From NCBI GenBank assembly GCA_039707465.1, contig CM077643.1:328355419-328419418 (forward strand): 64,000 bases of DNA, written 5' to 3'. Source of the stretch: Rhabdophis nuchalis (taxonomy: Eukaryota > Chordata > Lepidosauria > Squamata > Natricidae). Shown one piece after another: positions 25,147 through 36,286 of this stretch. Made by a program: the position numbers and the translations under genes. Numbering within the stretch: position 1 is the first letter of the stretch; the number at the start of each line of letters is the position of its first letter. A model generated the notes under the pieces. It searched no databases and was not told where the DNA came from. It worked only from the letters and a program-made list of their open reading frames with translations.

Positions 25147-25774
25147 AGGTATAATAAGTTAACAAATCTCTAGCCTTCTACTCAAAGACACAGAATGTTG
25201 GTACATACAGCAGTTAATTCTTCTGAATTTTATTTCAGGCATTAGAATGACTTTAAAAATCCTGCCAATCAAAATTATTCTATGTTCTTATTCAGTAGAT
25301 ATTAATATTGCTGTTAGGATGCTGTTATCCTAGTTACTCTAAATAGTTAGCAATGTCCTCTTTCTCTAATGGCTATAGGCCAAGAAGACAGAACCTGCTG
25401 CTATGTAAACCAATGGAAAAACTCTTTTCTGGTTAATGGCATTGCTGCTCCTTATACCATTCAAGAGGCCTTGTTTGATCCCTGCAGACACAACTGTCTT
25501 ACACATTCTTTCTTCTTTCTGAGCTTAATGTTCAGACAGCTGTGACAAATTGCACTCTATATTTTCTTTCTTCTTTTTTTTAAATCAAACTGTAGCTATA
25601 CAGACCCTTTAAATTATACATCCTTTTTTTCGATGATACGCCTCTGGCAATGGCCTCAAAATACTTACATTGGCTAATGCTGAGAGGAAAGTAAAAGATT
25701 CTGAGAGAAGCCACATTAAACTGTTTTCTGCTGTACTAATTTTCAAAAGAGAAATAAAAATAAAAACCATTTAA

Positions 25775-25870
25775 AGCGGGCTGGCCACGCCCCTGCCTGG
25801 TTTAGTGAAGGGGAAAAAGTCTCCATATGTCATGTGATAACACCACGATGACACACGTTTGACACCCCCG
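25775..25870. mobile_element. hAT fragment, one end only
   Basis: ACGTTTGACACCCCCG resembles the 3' terminal repeat of the element at 9680-10063. No matching 5' end or target duplication was found. Confidence 0.5.
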
Positions 25871-26225
25871 CACTAAGTCAGCACATTATAAAGACACTAA
25901 ATAGACCCAGGTAGCTTTTGATTATGTGTATTGCACTTTGCGAAAACAAAGTTTAAGAAACCTTTTTGATTCAAAATATTATTGTAAATGTTAACTTTTA
26001 TTGAAAAACAGATTTTAATGGTACACCAGCAGAAAACCAACCCTTTCAACACTTCTAATTGCAAGCTGCAAATAAGAAATGATCTTGATGTTTGTAACCT
26101 TCAACAAGGCTGCTCCAACAATGCTCTGCCTTAAGCTAATTTATATCTTGGTATGAGCTATTTTGCAGTAAAAAATGGGTAAAATCCTAATTATGCTGTC
26201 AACTTGAAATTTACAGTTGTGTTAA

Positions 26226-26237
26226 ATATTGATTCCC
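26226..26237. repeat. Poly-C run
   Basis: A run of about 12 C residues after GATTC. Similar short C or G runs occur at 13534, 32919, 34161 and 40983. Confidence 0.8.
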
Positions 26238-26849
26238 CCCCCCCCCCTGTCATTTTCATATATTCAACATGATTATTTCTGAAAGTATTTCTCCTTATGT
26301 GAAATACCGCAATTCCTGGACCAAGGCCTTTAGTCCCTCATGGTGAGTTACTTTTAAATCAGTCTTTTAATTCCAGGCTCATGTTATTGTACTAAATTTA
26401 CTGTACTAAATTGTAGTCTTACATTTCATTTTATTATAAATCATGATGAGAAATCCACCCTGTTCACAATTCCGAATTGAAGTCTCTTCCACATCAGATT
26501 TAACACTGAATTGGGATATTGTCCGAAGATCTTACGAAACTGTCAGGGTTTTTTTTTTTAATAGTTGCCTGTATTAGTTTTAGTTTTTGTGACTCAAATG
26601 ATCAACAGGCCAACCTCTGAAGACTAGTTGGATAAGAAGCTGGGATAAATTCTTTTCAGTCCATCTCTTATCTCTATAAGAGAATCTTATCTCTTATGTA
26701 ATATTTTATTAATTTTTGGGAAAAAAGAACGCCTTATAAGCTTGCTATTACTGCTTTGGGAAATTTTTAGCAAAAAGGTAAATTGCAGCATGTGTGCACT
26801 AAAAAAGTGTCAATTGAGAACTGGATTAAGCAGCAAAATTTAATTTAAT

Positions 26850-26937
26850 AAGGAAAGGAAAGGAAAGGAAAGGAAGAAAGGAAAGGAAAGGAAAGGAAAG
26901 GAAAGGAAAGGAAAGGAAGAAAGGAAAGGAAAGGAAA
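26850..26937. repeat. (GGAAA)n microsatellite
   Basis: Pentanucleotide GGAAA array broken twice by AGAAA, strongly purine-biased. Confidence 0.95.
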
Positions 26938-27159
26938 ATGGGAGTAGACCTGGCAATGTTTTGTAATGTAAAAATCACAGTTATACAAAATTTAAAAGAG
27001 ATTTTAAATTTATTGACTAATGCTCTGGTGCATTGTGTTGAACTGTTTAATATGAACTGGGATTTATATGATGAGGTGGATTCATTTTTGTGATATCTGA
27101 TGCTCTCTCTTCTAGACTTTTAATCCTGATTTTAATTTTTTTCATTGTCTTTCTGGATT

Positions 27160-27231
27160 TATTGTATGCTGCCCAGAGTCACATATTGTGAAATGGGCAG
27201 CTATGTAAATAGGATAAATAAATAAATAAAC
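27160..27231 (+). mobile_element. L2/SINE-type tail fragment, old
   Basis: GCTGCCCAGAGTCACATA and AATAGGATAAATAAATAAATA resemble an L2 3' tail that SINEs can also carry. Too short to decide between them. Confidence 0.45.
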
Positions 27232-28540
27232 TGCAGTTACTGCAGAGTTGTGATTTAGCAAACATGTCCAGAAAATATACAAAAATATATACTAAAATTA
27301 CCTTAAGTAAATCAAAGCCATTATATCTACCGATTTGGAGTTGCTGCTTAGTTTTAAACTCTAAAAGTATTCCTTGAAAAAATGTGTTGCTGTTTATAGC
27401 TTTGAGAAAAGTGTTCTTGTTACTTTGAAATTTAGCCTTTCTACAAAAATGCCACTGTATTCATGATCAACTTATACTATGGGTTCACTGCACCACCTAG
27501 TGGATACTAGATAGCTTGAATCTAATGTTCAAATCATAAATTGGTTTTTTTTAATGTAATGCAAATTTTAAAATTGAGAGATTTTGAACAAAAAAAGAAT
27601 GTAGTTTAATGTAGCTACCAATACACACCAACCAAAAGGAAATTAACTCTGAATTAAAATAACTTCCCTGCTGGAAGAAAAGAACCCCAAATACTGTATA
27701 TGCAAAATCCTGTGTACTGCACTTTCTTGACTGTCAGCTAAGGGTTGCTACTTCCAACTGTAACCTGTCCTGGAGATTTTCTGATCCTCAGTAAAAGTGT
27801 ACTAGTCAGGAAAGCAATATTTTATATATATATATATATTTGTAACAGTTCTTTTTTATTCTTAACAGCAAATGACTCCCACCCCAACACAGTTATTTTT
27901 ATTTAGTTTATATTTAGGGGTTTCTTTTAAGTTGTAGTTTTGTTTCATGTTTTCTCATGTTTGACTGAATATTGTGTAGCATTGCTACCTGCCCAAAGAG
28001 TAGTATGGTAAAAGCAGTAAGATGTGATTTCTGGTCCAAACATACATTTTATACACTTCCAAAGTAACATATTAACTACAGTCTTTCCGTTCCTGTAATT
28101 TGCAGGTACAAGCTGTATTTCTGGCCTTATAATCTGTTTTCTTACATTACACTGTTACAATTTATATGAAAGGTCCATGGTGTTCTCTACCATATTAGGA
28201 CACAGAGTACATTTATAAGAAGAAGGACCTGGAGACAAAATAAGACTGGTGTATTGTCTCCTAAGCCCCTTCCTCAGCCCCTCTGTCCAGCCAACCACAC
28301 TCTAAAGAACAGAACAGTATCCCCTAATAGGCCTAATAATTTCAGTTGTGCTAATGTCGATGGCCCTATTATAAGTTTTTAACTATGTTAAAAACATAGT
28401 TGGAATAGTTTCTTCCTTTGTTCCAAGGAGTAAATTTATCAGCTACCAATGAAAGCAAGCTAAGCAAAGTCTCTGGCTGTGAACATAGGCAAACTATCTG
28501 AGGTTCTCCCAACACAGTGTGGAGAGGAGGGGAGGGGAGG

Positions 28541-28645
28541 AGAATTGGAAGGGACCTTGGAGATCCTCTGTTCCAACCCCCTGATTAGGCAAGAAATCCT
28601 ATACCAAATAGGATTCAGACAAATGGTTGTTCAATCATTCTTAAG
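28541..28645 (-). mobile_element. CR1 3'-end fragment, old
   Basis: Reversed CR1 3' end (TTGGAAGGGACCTTGGAGAT, CCAACCCCCTGATTAGGCA, then ATTCAGACAAATGGTTGTTC), preceded by a G/A-rich run. It lies just before a second, younger CR1 in the same orientation. Confidence 0.75.
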
Positions 28646-28689
28646 TCACAAAAGGACACTTACACGTCAAGTGCCATTAACTAATTTTA

Positions 28690-29243
28690 CAATAATACAA
28701 TAATACAATAGCAGAGTTGGAAGGGACCTTGTAGGTCTTCTAGTCCAACCCCCTGCGTGGGCAGGAACCTTATACCATTTCAGACAAATGGCTATCCAAC
28801 ATCTTCTTAAAGACTTCCAGGGTTGGGGCATTCACAACTTCTGGAGGCAAGCTGTTCCACTGATTAATTGTTACATTGCTATCATGTCTCCCCTGGTCCT
28901 TCTCTTCATCAAACTAGATATACCCAGCTCCTGCAACCGTTCTTCATATGTTTTAGTCTCCAGTCCCCTAATCATCTTGGTTGCTCTTCTCTGCACTCTT
29001 TCCAGAGTCTCCACGTCTTTTCTACATCATGGCAACCAAAACTGTATGCAGTATTCCAAGTGTGGCCTTACCAAGGCACTATACAGTGGCATTAACACTT
29101 CACGTGATCTAGATTCTATCCTTCTGTTTATGCAGCCTAGAACTGTGTTGGCTTTTTTGGCAGCTGCTGCACACTGCTGGCTCATATTTAAATGGTTGTC
29201 CACTAGGATTACAAGATCCCTCTCACAGTTGCTACTATTGAGT
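28690..29243 (-). mobile_element. CR1 fragment, fairly young
   Basis: Reversed 3' 550 bp of CR1, from the AATAC-type tail to the site equivalent to about 15400 in the long copy. On the minus strand it encodes diverged CR1 reverse transcriptase C-terminus. Open + strand frames here are shadows of that sequence. Confidence 0.88.
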
Positions 29244-30804
29244 ATTATTCTTCATGATGGAGAGTCGCAGATTAATATAAATTCAATATTTCAATTCACT
29301 TTAACACAAAGTAAAGTTGTCCAGTTATAGGTGGAAATTTTCTATTCCATTGGATGAAGTCTTTCTATCTCAAAGCCTTGTCTTCACCATTGCAAACAAA
29401 TAGAGGAAATCAATATTTGGAAAGAAGTTGAGGGGATGCATATGATGGCCAGATCAGAGCCTACCCATAATACAACCATGATTTATGAGAGTCAGAAATG
29501 TTTAGATTCGGCACTAGGACATTATCAGTAATATGCAACACATGGTGTTTCCTATAGCAACCTATAGTTCATAGAGTTCGTCTCAGGACAAACTCATAAA
29601 GCAAAGTCCACTATGATAGAGCAAATGCGTTTGTGGTAATCCTTGTTTCCATAATTTAGGAACAGCTGCAAAGCGGCTCAGAAATTATGAAATGAATGAC
29701 TCACAGAACCTGTGCAAGATAAAAGGTGATGGGCACTTTGGTACAGGAAATGCTAGCAACTTTTTAACATATGTGCTTAAATTGATTCTTATGCCACACT
29801 ACTGATGAAGAAAAAATCATCTTTGGTGGCCTAAAATTGAAAATAAATTAAGGTTTAATATAAACTAAGAAAGTACATTTGATTTTTCCCCTTTTTGTAA
29901 TCTATTCTTCTTTAGAATTTATTGTCTAATTTATTAATTTTCCCATTTATATTTTATTCCATAGAAATATGAACTCTGCTTTAGTTCTAGAATTGCATAA
30001 AATTTTATGGCATTGTAATAAACATTACCTAAGGCATTATGATCTATCAATGTTCAAATGCATTGGTCAATTGTCTTATTTTTATTTTAAGTATATAAAA
30101 TATTTTACACCAACCAAGATTGTCAGTGTTATAATCAGATTATCAATTTGTATCCAATTGCTAAGCAACACAATAATCATTGTCATCCAAAACATTTTTT
30201 TGGTTGTTTTTTTTAAAGCATCAAATCAATATATATCTATTCCTCCTCCTTGGATTGTTTGTACTTTCCTTTATTTTTAATAGAAATCAAGTATTCATTT
30301 TATTTCATATTAATTTTAGAAAAGAAAACACATTATAATAGTTTAGTGGAATTTTTAGCACTAGGATTTGTCTCCCCAAACTTGAAAACTTGAGTATTTT
30401 GGACAATCTTTCAGTCTTCTTTGTGATTTGGTGTTTCAAAATTGGTCCTCTTTTATTCTACTTATCCAAGACTCTAATAATCTTAAAACTTGTTTTTAAA
30501 CAGATCCAAACAGATAAGGTACAGATATACAGCACATCATAATATTATTTTACCGTGTTAGGGACAGGGAAGATTCAATTTAGCAAAAACATTGCAAACA
30601 TGGTAAAATCACTCCTTATTTTACATGAGTAAGAGAGGGAACAATTCAAATTTGTAATTCAAGTTTCAATCACAACATGAATAAATCTGAAGAAATTTGA
30701 AATCCTAGATTGGATTTTAAAGAAACATGTTACCATGTGGAAATTTCAAACATCTGAAGCTGCTTCCCTTTTGAGTAGAATGAAATGAAAATAAAAAGGA
30801 CATT
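29244..30804. other. AT-rich unique DNA, no gene seen
   Basis: No recognisable element or coding sequence. Confidence 0.5.
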
Positions 30805-30819
30805 AGATCCTTTAACAAA

Positions 30820-30956
30820 ATATCCGTGGAGATTCTCAGTCATCCAGGTCATAGTTGCCGCCCTGAGTCCATTTTGGGAGATAGGGCGGGACAGAAATCT
30901 AATAAAAGTTTTTAAAAAGTTAAAGTCTAAAAGGTGCTCTTTCAAAAGCACCTTTG
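30820..30956 (+). mobile_element. Foldback-family retroelement, copy C, with L2 tail inside
   Basis: Head CGTGGAGATTCTCAGTCATC, then an L2-type tail (GCCGCCCTGAGTCCATTTTG, about 30857-30911), then a short hairpin AAAGGTGCT...AGCACCTTT. Flanks AGATCCTTTAACAAA (30805-30819) and AGATCCTTTAGCAAA (30957-30971) match at 14 of 15, a strong target duplication. Confidence 0.65.
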
Positions 30957-31241
30957 AGATCCTTTAGCAAAGTTTACCCTACAGAGTTTGGATTCGGTCA
31001 CTTCAAGAGTTTTACCACAATACATTTTTTTTTTAAAATCCTGCCTCCCCACAGTATATGTTTAAGAAGTGAGATTGGAGACATGAAGATAGGGCAGCAC
31101 AACTGCTTTTTAACTGTCTATCAAAAAAACTATTCCGATGACCACTGGATGAGAGCAAAAGGAAACAAAAGTACCCCTAAATCTTTCACTTTAAATCTAA
31201 AGTTCTTCTTGAATGTTCAGTGCCAAACTTATAATTTACAG

Positions 31242-31469
31242 CAGAGGTAATCAACCTGGTCCCTACCGCCCACTAGTGGGCATTCCACCTTTCATGGTGG
31301 ACGGTAGGGGTTTTGTCTGATACTGAAGCACTTTCCTTTTTTAAAAATTTAATTGACTTCCCTACTTTATAAATCACCATTACTGTGGAACTGGTCGACG
31401 GTTAGAAAATTTTACTACTAACAGAGATACAAAAGTGGGCGGTAGGTATAAAAAGGTTGACTAGCCCTG
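31242..31469. mobile_element. Non-autonomous hAT element
   Basis: Starts CAGAGGTAATCAACCTGG and ends AAAAGGTTGACTAGCCCTG, an imperfect inverted repeat. The exact 8 bp duplication ATTTACAG is at 31234-31241 and 31470-31477. Interior has a short palindrome around ACCGCCCACTAGTGGGC. Confidence 0.9.
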
Positions 31470-31477
31470 ATTTACAG

Positions 31478-33273
31478 TATGGGAATCTATTCAGAAGAAG
31501 TCTGCACAACACACTTGACATTGTGTAACCTCTTGAGAGGAGAAAGGGAGGGGGGAGAGAAAAAATGACAATTAATATGTAAGTTCTTAGGGAAATGAAG
31601 CTTTGCATCACTGTGGAAGTCATACCACCCTGTATGAAAGGAGAATTTACAAAACATAATGCATGTTGTTTTAAGACCGTTTCCCACACAGTGTTTAAAT
31701 ATTGCCAGAGATGTTTAGTTATGCATTTGCTGCTCTGTTCTTATTATAGTGAATAGATATTCGCCTCCCTCCCTTCTGTGATTCACATTTGACTTCTCTT
31801 CTCTTGTACTTTTCAAAACAATGTTAATGTTTACAAATGTTTTGATATTTCATGTTTTCCATGAGCAGAAGAAGCTAGCATCCTAAATAAGGTCATTGGT
31901 TTATCAGGCCCACTCTTTGTTTGCGTGTCTGTGCACGCGTGGGTGCAATGCCAGCAGCTCTTTGAAATCAGAGAAAATGCCCTGTTGAGTCAGGTCATGT
32001 TGCTATCTGGATATGCTAGAATGTCAACCTTTTAAAGCAAACTCTTGGCACTTCTGTTACTACTGACGTGTGGGCCTTTTGCTTTTGTAAAACACTCTGT
32101 GAACCAGATGCTTGGCTGGCAGGATGTACAAACAAATGTTACCTAATTTATGGAGAAACTTTGCAGATCTTATTCTGTGTCAGATGTGCTCAATTATTCT
32201 TCATTTTACAGTATCTCATTTTACAATGCTTTCCTACGATCCTTCTTTGTACATAAAATTGGGACGTTTCTTCTACTCTTTTCCATATATTTTACAAGCT
32301 GCTGTGCCAATTGATCATATCTTTTTTTTCCCCTCAAAACACAATACATTATTTGATGAATTTCCTCTCTACGAGATTTGAAAGAGGTTTATGAGAGTAT
32401 GAAAGCCACGTGAGAATTTAAACAGGAAAACTATTTGCTACAATTAGGTAATAGGGACGTGGCATTATCATGAATACATGGTGTAATTTCAGCTTTGGTT
32501 TCTGTCTTTGACAGTGCTGATGTATTTCTGAATTCTTCTTTGTATGGGTTATACACACATAAAAGAAGAAGACACCTGACTTGGCAATGCTACATGTAAA
32601 AAGAAACTGGTGAAATATAACCAGCTTTTTAATTGCACTAAGAAAGTAACGTGTTTTATGGACTTTCCCCACTGCTGAGTTAAATTATCATCCTTGAGTC
32701 AGCAGAAAATCATCCCTGCATGAAATTTGCTGTCCTTCCACTTTTTCTGTTTCAAGCCACTCAAGATACCAAAGCAACAAAAATCAACAGATTTTATATA
32801 CCTTTAATCCAGTCCTGAATGGTTGCAAGACGGGGTAGTAAATGCTGCTTTAACATTGATGCACTAATGGTCAATTTAAGACTGATTATTCTGAGTGTTG
32901 ATGAAGGCACCAGCTTGGGGGGGGGGAAGATGTTGGGGCATGATTGTGTCCTTGTTTATTGCAACTAGTTGATGTACTTTATCCTACAACAGATGTTGAC
33001 CAATTAGACTAGAAGAGCAGCCAAAATAAGAAAGAATCCAGAAATCTAGTTTTGTGAGAACAAATGAAACTATTAAGTATTTAACCAAGGAAGAAAAGTT
33101 TATGGGAAGACAACATAGTTATCTTCAAATAACTGAAATTTATCCAGAAGAAAATGGAAATTGGAATCATAGGAAAAAATTAATTCCACTATTGTAAGGA
33201 ACTTTGTAACATTGGCATATCTTTCAGTGGAGTCTTTGGCAGTAGAGATGTTTAAACAGAAGTTAGGCAATCA
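31478..33273. other. Unique DNA, no gene seen
   Basis: No recognisable element. Lack of insertions is typical of the DNA nearer the CHRM3 exon but proves nothing by itself. Confidence 0.5.
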
Positions 33274-33281
33274 TGCTACAA

Positions 33282-33619
33282 CAGGGGTCCCCAACCTGGT
33301 CAAAACCGATCTGCAGGAGAGATAGAGAAGTGTGCGCTCCGGAAGCTCCACTCAGGTCTTTTGCACTCACACACGAAGTTCCATTCATGTGAGCCGAGGG
33401 CACTTATAATCACGTGCGAAGCTCCATTTGTGCAAAGTGGAGCTTCACATGCAAGTATCTGGTCCTCATGTGAGTGGCGCTCCATGCACCCTCCTGTCAC
33501 ACATAAAGTTCCATTCATGGGAGTGGAGGGCCGCACACTGTGTGCACGCACGTTCTCCTGCCGTTCACACACACCCCAACCAGGCCAGGCTGCCAAGTTA
33601 GAAAGGTTGGGGACCCCTG
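33282..33619. mobile_element. Non-autonomous hAT element
   Basis: Ends CAGGGGTCCCCAACCTGG and GGTTGGGGACCCCTG. Flanks TGCTACAA (33274-33281) and TGCTACAG (33620-33627) match at 7 of 8. Same terminal repeats as 2187-2627, with a different interior. Confidence 0.9.
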
Positions 33620-33627
33620 TGCTACAG

Positions 33628-34446
33628 CATCATCCCTCACTGGGTAGAGAATATAGTTTTAGAAAATATCCAGAGTCCATTGCACCTGTCTTATGTTGTG
33701 AAATCAATGGAACTTATGTTTGGCCAGGTTAATTGATGTTTTCTGTTTTTGTATAAAAGAATTTCCCAAGCTCAAAGGGGTAATCGTATTACAGAGCTGA
33801 CTTTGCTATTGGATCCTGACTGAATGTTCAATGTGTAGCATCGAAACAACAGACTTAACATCTCTTAACTTTTAAACAATGGCCTCTTGTTCGTTCACAG
33901 TCAAGGATGAGGTCAACAATAAAGTTAAGCACTTATTTCAAGTTGGATTGCTTTTTCTAACAGGGCCCTTTCACAATATTAAATTGAGAAAAGTTGGCCC
34001 AAATAACATTACTTCAATATAAGTAGTAGCAGCTACATTTGGGTTGCTGTTTTTTTACTCAAAAATGAAAACATAAATTCAGAACAGGCCAGATCCTTAG
34101 CATGGGAGCATGTTTTATTTTTAATCCTTTTGTTCCTGCTGAACTCATATGCTCTATGGAGCCCCCCCCCCCCTTTGCAATTTATACTACAAAAATGAAA
34201 ACCCCGAAATGGATGAAATATATGAATAATTTAAAACATGTTGAGGACGCATGTTTAAGGGGTTTTCATGGCCACAGTATAGTAATAATAATTTAATAAT
34301 TTAAATTTATAACCCACTCTCTCTCCCCCAAAGGGACTCGAGTCCCATTCTACAACAGGATCTAGTTCCTTATCATTTTGAATAATGTGTTTGATGCTGG
34401 TAATATTGCTGCATATGCAGTCATAAGTATGCTATTTACATGCCAT
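33628..34446. other. Intron sequence just upstream of the CHRM3 coding exon
   Basis: Unique AT-rich DNA with a C run near 34161 and the L2 tail fragment at 34283. Inferred intron because of the acceptor at 34470. Confidence 0.55.
34283..34352 (-). mobile_element. L2 3'-end fragment just upstream of CHRM3
   Basis: AATTTATAACCCACTCTCTC and CCCAAAGGGACTCGAGTCCC are the reversed L2 tail, next to AATAATAATTTAATAAT. It lies about 120 bp before the CHRM3 splice acceptor. Confidence 0.55.
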
Positions 34447-34470
34447 TTCTTTCTTTTGACTTTTTTGCAG
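34447..34470 (+). promoter_or_regulatory. CHRM3: Splice acceptor of the CHRM3 coding exon
   Basis: A pyrimidine-rich tract runs directly into TTTTTTGCAG, which ends at 34470, 19 bases before the start codon. CHRM3 genes keep their whole coding sequence in one exon joined to distant non-coding 5' exons, so an acceptor here is expected. No 5' exon was identified upstream in the window. Confidence 0.8.
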
Positions 34471-34503
34471 AATATGTCAGAATGTCACAATGATCCCATC
34501 TAG
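34471..34503 (+). promoter_or_regulatory. CHRM3: Overlapping upstream ORFs at the CHRM3 start
   Basis: Two ATGs lie between the splice acceptor and the main start, both out of frame with it. The first (34474) opens a nine-codon frame ending at TAG 34501-34503, overlapping the receptor start. The second (34482) encodes three codons and its TGA (34491-34493) overlaps the main ATG as ATGA. Such a layout could lower initiation or allow reinitiation; that role is inference. Confidence 0.55.
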
Positions 34504-36286
34504 CAACAGCACAATCCCTTCATTACTTCTAAATGTGAGCAACTTCTGGACTCCAGACTCCCAAAGAAAAGGACTTCCCAATGATGACTCGTTGCTTACT
34601 ACCACCTATGGCCCTTTCCAGGCAAACAAGAGCTTTTTCTTCAATGCCACAAACATGACCAATGTGTCCCGTGCTCTTCCCGATCCTCTGGGAGGACATG
34701 CTGTCTGGCAAGTTATCCTGATTGCTTTCCTCACTGGCATTCTGGCCCTTGTCACCATCATCGGAAACATCTTGGTGATTGTGGCGTTTAAAGTCAACAA
34801 ACAGCTAAAAACGGTTAACAACTACTTTTTGTTGAGTCTTGCTTGTGCAGACCTGATAATTGGTGTTATTTCCATGAACCTTTTCACCACATATATAATC
34901 ATGGGCCGCTGGGCTTTGGGAAACTTGGCCTGTGATGTATGGCTTTCCATTGACTATGTGGCAAGCAATGCTTCTGTCATGAATCTGCTGGTCATCAGTT
35001 TTGACAGATATTTTTCCATCACGAGGCCACTTACCTATCGAGCTAAACGAACAACCAGAAGGGCTGCAGTGATGATTGGCTTAGCTTGGGTCATCTCGTT
35101 CATCCTTTGGGCTCCTGCTATTCTGTTCTGGCAATATTTTGTTGGGGAGCGGACTGTCGAAGAGGATGAATGTTATATCCAGTTCCTAAATCAACCTGTC
35201 CTCACTATTGGCACTGCCATAGCTGCCTTTTATTTGCCAGTTACTATTATGTGTATCTTGTATTGGAGAATATACAAGGAGACAGAGAAACGTACCAAAG
35301 AGTTAGCAGGACTCCAGGCTTCTGGGAGCGAGGGTGAGGCAGCGTGCTTTGTCAACCAAACAGGAAGTTCTAGAAGCTGCAGCAGTTATGAACTGCAGCA
35401 GCAGAACACAAAACATACCAAACGAAGAAAATATGGGGGCTGCAACTTCTGGAAGGCATCCAAGAGCTGGAAACCCAGTTCAGATCAGGTTGATCAGGAG
35501 CATAGCAGCAGCGACAGCTGGAACAACAATGATGGCAATGGATCCCTTGAGAACTCTGCCTCTTCTGATGAAGATGACATTGCCTCGGACACGCGAGCCA
35601 TCTACTCCATTGTACTAAAGCTTCCAGGACATAGTACAATTCTCAATTCTTCAAAACTGCCTTCATCAGAAGATCTGCCTGGGTCAGAAGACGAACTGCA
35701 GAAGTTGGACACGGAGTCAAAGGAGCAGAAACCAAAAAGGCTTCATCCGCAAAAGAGCACGGATGATGGGAATTTACAGAAATGCTTTCCCAAGCTTCCA
35801 GTTCAACAAGCTTCTGCAGTATATGCAGGAAAGGCTTCAGACTGCAATTCCACAGGGATGAAGGCACCTAATGCCTTACCTTTGTCATTCAAGGAAGCCA
35901 CCCTGGCCAAGAAGTTCGCCTTGAAGACAAGAAGTCAGATCACCAAACGAAAGCGAATGTCACTTATCAAAGAAAAGAAAGCTGCACAGACACTTAGCGC
36001 CATTTTGCTTGCCTTCATTATCACCTGGACCCCGTATAATATCATGGTCCTGGTAAACACTTTTTGTAACTGTATCCCAAAACCAATTTGGAACCTGGGG
36101 TATTGGCTTTGCTACATCAATAGTACAGTGAACCCTATGTGCTATGCACTGTGTAATAAAAATTTCAGAACCACATTCAAGATGTTACTGCTCTGTCAGT
36201 GTGACAAACGTAAACGACGTAGGCAACAATATCAGCAGAGACCATCGGTCGTTTTTCAGAAGCGGATTCCACGGGAAACTTCGTAG
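34490..36286 (+). CDS. CHRM3: Muscarinic acetylcholine receptor M3
   Basis: Complete 598-residue class A GPCR, close to the roughly 590 residues of mammalian M3. It binds acetylcholine at the plasma membrane and signals mainly through Gq/11 to phospholipase C. The N-terminus (1-70) has several N-glycosylation sequons (NST at 6, NVS at 15, NKS at 46, NAT at 52, NMT at 55, NVS at 58). Seven membrane segments are readable, TM1 starting near residue 72. The amine-binding Asp is D155 in TM3, DRY is 172-174, the conserved disulfide pair is C148 and C228, the TM6 motif FIITWTP is 509-515 with the ligand-contact Asn at 517, and NPxxY is 549-553. The third intracellular loop (about 265-494) is long and Ser-rich with basic ends, as in M3. 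The loop sequence and the QQYQQ-containing tail separate it from M1 and M5. The start has A at -3 and lies 20 bases after a splice acceptor. Oddity: extracellular loop 3 reads FCNCIP, one residue shorter than the family CxxC. Confidence 0.97.
   Translation: MIPSSNSTIPSLLLNVSNFWTPDSQRKGLPNDDSLLTTTYGPFQANKSFFFNATNMTNVSRALPDPLGGHAVWQVILIAFLTGILALVTIIGNILVIVAFKVNKQLKTVNNYFLLSLACADLIIGVISMNLFTTYIIMGRWALGNLACDVWLSIDYVASNASVMNLLVISFDRYFSITRPLTYRAKRTTRRAAVMIGLAWVISFILWAPAILFWQYFVGERTVEEDECYIQFLNQPVLTIGTAIAAFYLPVTIMCILYWRIYKETEKRTKELAGLQASGSEGEAACFVNQTGSSRSCSSYELQQQNTKHTKRRKYGGCNFWKASKSWKPSSDQVDQEHSSSDSWNNNDGNGSLENSASSDEDDIASDTRAIYSIVLKLPGHSTILNSSKLPSSEDLPGSEDELQKLDTESKEQKPKRLHPQKSTDDGNLQKCFPKLPVQQASAVYAGKASDCNSTGMKAPNALPLSFKEATLAKKFALKTRSQITKRKRMSLIKEKKAAQTLSAILLAFIITWTPYNIMVLVNTFCNCIPKPIWNLGYWLCYINSTVNPMCYALCNKNFRTTFKMLLLCQCDKRKRRRQQYQQRPSVVFQKRIPRETS

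Larger units (their letters stand above)
25147..28540. other. AT-rich unique DNA with simple repeats
   Basis: Contains the hAT fragment at 25775, the poly-C and GGAAA runs, an old L2-type tail, and a TA run near 27822. No gene seen. Confidence 0.5.

Noticed and set aside
28685..29250. CRISPR-like or tandem array, from repeated tails
   Set aside because: The repeats are two CR1 3' ends in the same orientation. Spacing is irregular and this is vertebrate DNA.
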